Positions 61,184 through 64,000 of a stretch of 64,000 nt of DNA are shown piece after piece. Made by a program: the position numbers and the translations under genes. Origin of the DNA: Janthinobacterium sp. 1_2014MBL_MicDiv (lineage in GTDB: Bacteria; Pseudomonadota; Gammaproteobacteria; Burkholderiales; Burkholderiaceae_D); the NCBI RefSeq assembly GCF_001865675.1, contig NZ_CP011319.1, positions 1-64,000 of the forward strand. Reading direction: 5' to 3'. Every line of letters begins with the position of its first letter. The stretch's first letter is position 1. The notes beneath the pieces were generated by a model. It saw only the letters and a list, made by a program, of their open reading frames with translations. It searched no databases and had not been told where the DNA came from.

Positions 61184-62866
61184 ATGGACAAGATTTGGTT
61201 GAAGTCGTACCCGGACAGCGTTCCCGCAGAGATCGACTGCACGCAGTATCGTTCCGTCACGCATTTGCTGGAAGAATCGTTCCAGAAATACGCGGACCGC
61301 AACGCTTTCGTGTGCATGGATAAATTCCTCACCTACCGCGAACTCGACAAGCTGTCGCTGCAGATGGGCGCCTGGCTGCAAAGCAAGGGCCTGAAGACGG
61401 GCGCGCGCGTGGCGATCATGTTACCGAACGTGCTCCAGTATCCGGTGGCGATGGCGGCGATCTTGCGCGCCGGCTACACAGTCGTCAACGTCAATCCGCT
61501 GTACACGCCGCGCGAATTGCAGCACCAACTGATCGATTCGGGCAGTGAAGCGATCATCGTGCTGGAAAACTTTGCCACCACGGTCGAGCAGGTATTGCCG
61601 CATACCCAGGTCAAGCATGTGATCGTTGCCACCATGGGCGACTTGCTGGGCGGACTGAAAGGCACGATTGTCAACTTCGTCGTGCGCAAGATCAAGAAAA
61701 TGGTGCCCGCGTTTTCCTTGCCTGGCGCCATCAGCTTCAACAAGATGCTGGCCGAGGGAGCGCGCCTGACCTTGACGCCCGTGCAGCAGGGCCATGACGA
61801 TATCGTCTTCCTGCAATACACGGGCGGCACGACGGGCGTGTCGAAGGGCGCCATGCTGCTGCACCGTAACGTGATCGCCAACGTGCTGCAAAACGAGGCG
61901 TGGATTTCGCCCGTGATGACCAAGGAAATGCGCGCCACCTCGATGGGCTTCATGTGCGCCTTGCCCCTGTATCACATCTATTCGCTGACGGTCAGCGCCC
62001 TGATGGGCATGCGCGTGGGTGGCTTGAACGTGCTGATCCCGAACCCGCGCGACATTCCCGGTTTCGTCAAGGAATTGTCCAAGCACAAGATCGTCGTCTT
62101 CCCGGCCGTCAATACGCTGTACAACGCGCTGCTGAACAATGCCGAGTTTGCCAAGCTCGATTTCTCCAGCTACAAGGTGTGCAATGGCGGCGGCATGGCC
62201 TTGCAGCGCAACGTGGCCGAGCGCTGGCTGAAACTGACGGGCTGCCCGCTGATCGAAGGCTATGGCATGTCGGAAACGTCGCCCGTGGTGACGGGCAACC
62301 GCGTCGACATCACGGAATTCACGGGCACCATCGGCTTGCCTTTCCCGTCGACGGAAGTGGCGATCCTGAACGACGACGGCGTGGAAGTACCGCTGGGCGA
62401 ACCGGGCGAGATCGCCGTGCGCGGCCCGCAAGTGATGGCCGGCTACTGGCAGCGTCCGGACGAGACGGCCAAGTCGATGACGGCGGACGGCTATTTCAAG
62501 ACGGGCGACGTGGGCGTCATGGACGAGCGCGGCTATGTGAAGATCGTGGATCGCAAGAAAGACATGATCATCGTCTCCGGCTTCAATGTGTATCCGAACG
62601 AGGTGGAAGACGTGGTCGCGTCGTGTCCGGGCGTGCTCGAATGCGCGTGCATCGGCGTGCCCGATGCGAACTCGGGCGAAGCCGTGAAAGTGTTTGTCGT
62701 GCGCAAGGATCCGAACCTGACGGTGGAACAGATCCGCGAGCATTGCAAGCATGAACTGACGGCCTACAAGAAGCCGAAATACATCGAATTCCGCGATGAA
62801 TTGCCGAAAACCAACGTCGGCAAGATCTTGCGCCGGCAATTGCGTGACGAAAAGAAAGCTGCTTAA
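61184..62866 (+). CDS. fadD: Long-chain fatty acid--CoA ligase (second of tandem pair)
   Basis: This is a 560-residue paralogue of the preceding gene, starting MDKIWLKSYP. All ANL motifs are kept: YTGGTTGVSKGAM, EGYGMSETSPV, DRKKDMIIVSGFNVYPNEVE and PKTNVGKILRRQL. The two proteins are very similar at both ends and around the motifs but differ in the middle (residues about 200-320), so the duplication is not recent and chain-length preference may have diverged. Its stop overlaps that of the minus-strand acyltransferase. Confidence 0.93.
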   Translation: MDKIWLKSYPDSVPAEIDCTQYRSVTHLLEESFQKYADRNAFVCMDKFLTYRELDKLSLQMGAWLQSKGLKTGARVAIMLPNVLQYPVAMAAILRAGYTVVNVNPLYTPRELQHQLIDSGSEAIIVLENFATTVEQVLPHTQVKHVIVATMGDLLGGLKGTIVNFVVRKIKKMVPAFSLPGAISFNKMLAEGARLTLTPVQQGHDDIVFLQYTGGTTGVSKGAMLLHRNVIANVLQNEAWISPVMTKEMRATSMGFMCALPLYHIYSLTVSALMGMRVGGLNVLIPNPRDIPGFVKELSKHKIVVFPAVNTLYNALLNNAEFAKLDFSSYKVCNGGGMALQRNVAERWLKLTGCPLIEGYGMSETSPVVTGNRVDITEFTGTIGLPFPSTEVAILNDDGVEVPLGEPGEIAVRGPQVMAGYWQRPDETAKSMTADGYFKTGDVGVMDERGYVKIVDRKKDMIIVSGFNVYPNEVEDVVASCPGVLECACIGVPDANSGEAVKVFVVRKDPNLTVEQIREHCKHELTAYKKPKYIEFRDELPKTNVGKILRRQLRDEKKAA

Positions 62867-64000
62867 TTTGCAGGCAAGGCTGTGTCCGCTGCTACGGCTC
62901 TTTGTGGCAGGGCGGGCAAGCCGAAGCAGGGACGCAGCCAGCTCACCTTGCTGATCAACAGCGACGTCCCCAGCCAGCAGAGCGCCACCGTGCCGGCCAG
63001 TATCAGCAATGGCTCGAGCACGGGACCCAGCCGCAGCGGCACCAGCCAGTACGCCAGCAGCACGATCGCGCTCTGGTGCAATATGTACCAGGGAAAGACC
63101 GCCTGGCGCGCCCATGGCAGCCAGGAAAAGGGCCGGTTCAGCAAGGTGTGCGACCAGCCCAGGATGGCGCAGATGGCCAGCCACATGTACAGGTTGCGCA
63201 TGGGCCAGGAGCCGGCCGAAGCCCAGGTCAGCAGGTTTTCCGAATACACGAGGTCAAAGCCCAGATACACGGCAAACGCGCATGGCGCCAGCAACAGCGC
63301 ATGCCAGCGCAGCCGGGCCAGTTCCTGCCACACTCCCTTGTCGTTGCCCAGCCACCAGCCATACAGGTACATGGTGAAATAGATGGCGTGCGCGTACCAG
63401 TCCTTGAGCAGCGCGTGGTTTTCCGGATAGCGCAGTTTCAGGAAGACGGTTGCCGCCAGCGTTGGCAGGGCGGGCAGGATCAGCAGGCGCCAGCCGCGCA
63501 GTCTCGTGAACAGCGGCCTTGCCTGGGCCAGCAGTGGCTGCAGTGCCGCCAGCACGAGGGTGTACAGCAGCAGATACACGAGATACCACAGATGGTTCCA
63601 GGTAAAACTGGTTTTCCAGCCCGTAAATGCGCCGGCCGGCCAGGCGTAGCCGCCAAAATAATGCAGCAGGAATTGTCCATAGCCAGGCTCGACCAGGCCG
63701 TTGCTGACGCCTTCGCAATACGGCTGCACGGGCACCACCAGCAGCACGCCAAACAGCAGGGGCAGCAGCAGGCGCGCGAGCCTGCGCCGTAGGAAAGCGC
63801 CACGGGACGCTTGCGTCATCATGGCGCACGACACGCCGGAAATGAGGAAGACGATTTCCATGCGCCAACGGTTGATAAAGACCATGGGGAAATTCAACGT
63901 TTCCGTCAAGTACGTGCTTTTCATATGGAAGGCGGCGCCGTCCAGATACAGCATGGCCGTGTGGTAGGCGATCAGCAGGCTGAAGACAAGAAAGCGCAAG
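62863..64000 (-). CDS. Acyltransferase family membrane protein (OpgC/acyltransferase 3-like), partial
   Basis: At least 379 residues are seen; the 5' end lies beyond the window. It is an inner-membrane protein with about ten hydrophobic segments. The visible N-terminus (RFLVFSLLIAYHTAMLYLDGA) corresponds to the first membrane helix of acyltransferase 3 proteins, normally preceded by a short LDWLR-type stretch, so only a few residues are probably missing. MEIVFLISGVSCAMMTQ and NHLWYLVYLLLY match OpgC-like members, which acylate periplasmic glucans. The acceptor is unknown. The stop overlaps the stop of the second acyl-CoA synthetase by three bases. Confidence 0.82.
   Translation of the reverse strand, partial: LRFLVFSLLIAYHTAMLYLDGAAFHMKSTYLTETLNFPMVFINRWRMEIVFLISGVSCAMMTQASRGAFLRRRLARLLLPLLFGVLLVVPVQPYCEGVSNGLVEPGYGQFLLHYFGGYAWPAGAFTGWKTSFTWNHLWYLVYLLLYTLVLAALQPLLAQARPLFTRLRGWRLLILPALPTLAATVFLKLRYPENHALLKDWYAHAIYFTMYLYGWWLGNDKGVWQELARLRWHALLLAPCAFAVYLGFDLVYSENLLTWASAGSWPMRNLYMWLAICAILGWSHTLLNRPFSWLPWARQAVFPWYILHQSAIVLLAYWLVPLRLGPVLEPLLILAGTVALCWLGTSLLISKVSWLRPCFGLPALPQRAVAADTALPAN

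Overview
The window looks like the origin-proximal part of a GC-rich betaproteobacterial chromosome, most likely Oxalobacteraceae and close to Janthinobacterium. The evidence is the 16S rRNA sequence, the gene order rpmH-rnpA-yidD-yidC-mnmE, and strongly GC-biased codon use. Bases 1-515 carry perfect DnaA boxes and look like part of oriC. No insertion sequence, prophage or CRISPR array was seen.

Layout. 1-4983: ribosomal protein L34, RNase P protein, membrane-insertion factors YidD and YidC, tRNA-modification GTPase MnmE and a small secreted protein. 5007-11351: an M1 peptidase lipoprotein, a small Cys-rich protein, an Hpt phosphotransfer protein, a CAP-domain lipoprotein, PssA, an aldo/keto reductase and a TetR regulator. 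11582-15540: a three-gene periplasmic FAD dehydrogenase (Tat-exported small subunit, GMC flavoprotein, triheme cytochrome c), divergent from the TetR gene. 15612-24314, minus strand: D,D-carboxypeptidase, alpha/beta hydrolase, 2Fe-2S ferredoxin, VanZ-like protein, a complete Mla/MCE lipid transporter (lipoprotein, MCE protein, ATPase, STAS-fused permease) and a B12-type radical SAM protein. 24426-33718: a tightly overlapping five-gene operon matching E. coli yfaA-yfaT-yfaS-yfaQ-yfaP (Pseudomonas mag), built around a bacterial alpha-2-macroglobulin.

33719-52988 holds two co-directional rRNA operons (16S, tRNA-Ile, tRNA-Ala, 23S, 5S). They form 5.5-kb direct repeats around about 8 kb: a two-component system, a PAP2-like membrane protein with lost catalytic residues, a DUF2868/DUF3482 GTPase pair, and a LysR regulator divergent from a tartrate/malate dehydrogenase. 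The rRNA copies are nearly identical but differ in several hairpins by compensatory changes. 53069-64000: PagL-like lipid A deacylase, a beta-hydroxyacid dehydrogenase, an M20 amidohydrolase, a molybdopterin oxidoreductase, a COG4324-type predicted aminopeptidase, two tandem acyl-CoA synthetases, and an acyltransferase cut by the window end.

Much of the accessory content concerns the cell envelope: lipid transport, lipid A and PAP2 chemistry, peptidoglycan, and periplasmic protease defence. The best candidates for unusual biology are the alpha-2-macroglobulin operon, whose partners carry NlpC/P60-like, SpoIID-like and HExxH signatures; the degenerate PAP2 protein next to a two-component system with an 11-bp-period operator-like repeat; and the possible attenuator hairpin inside rnpA.
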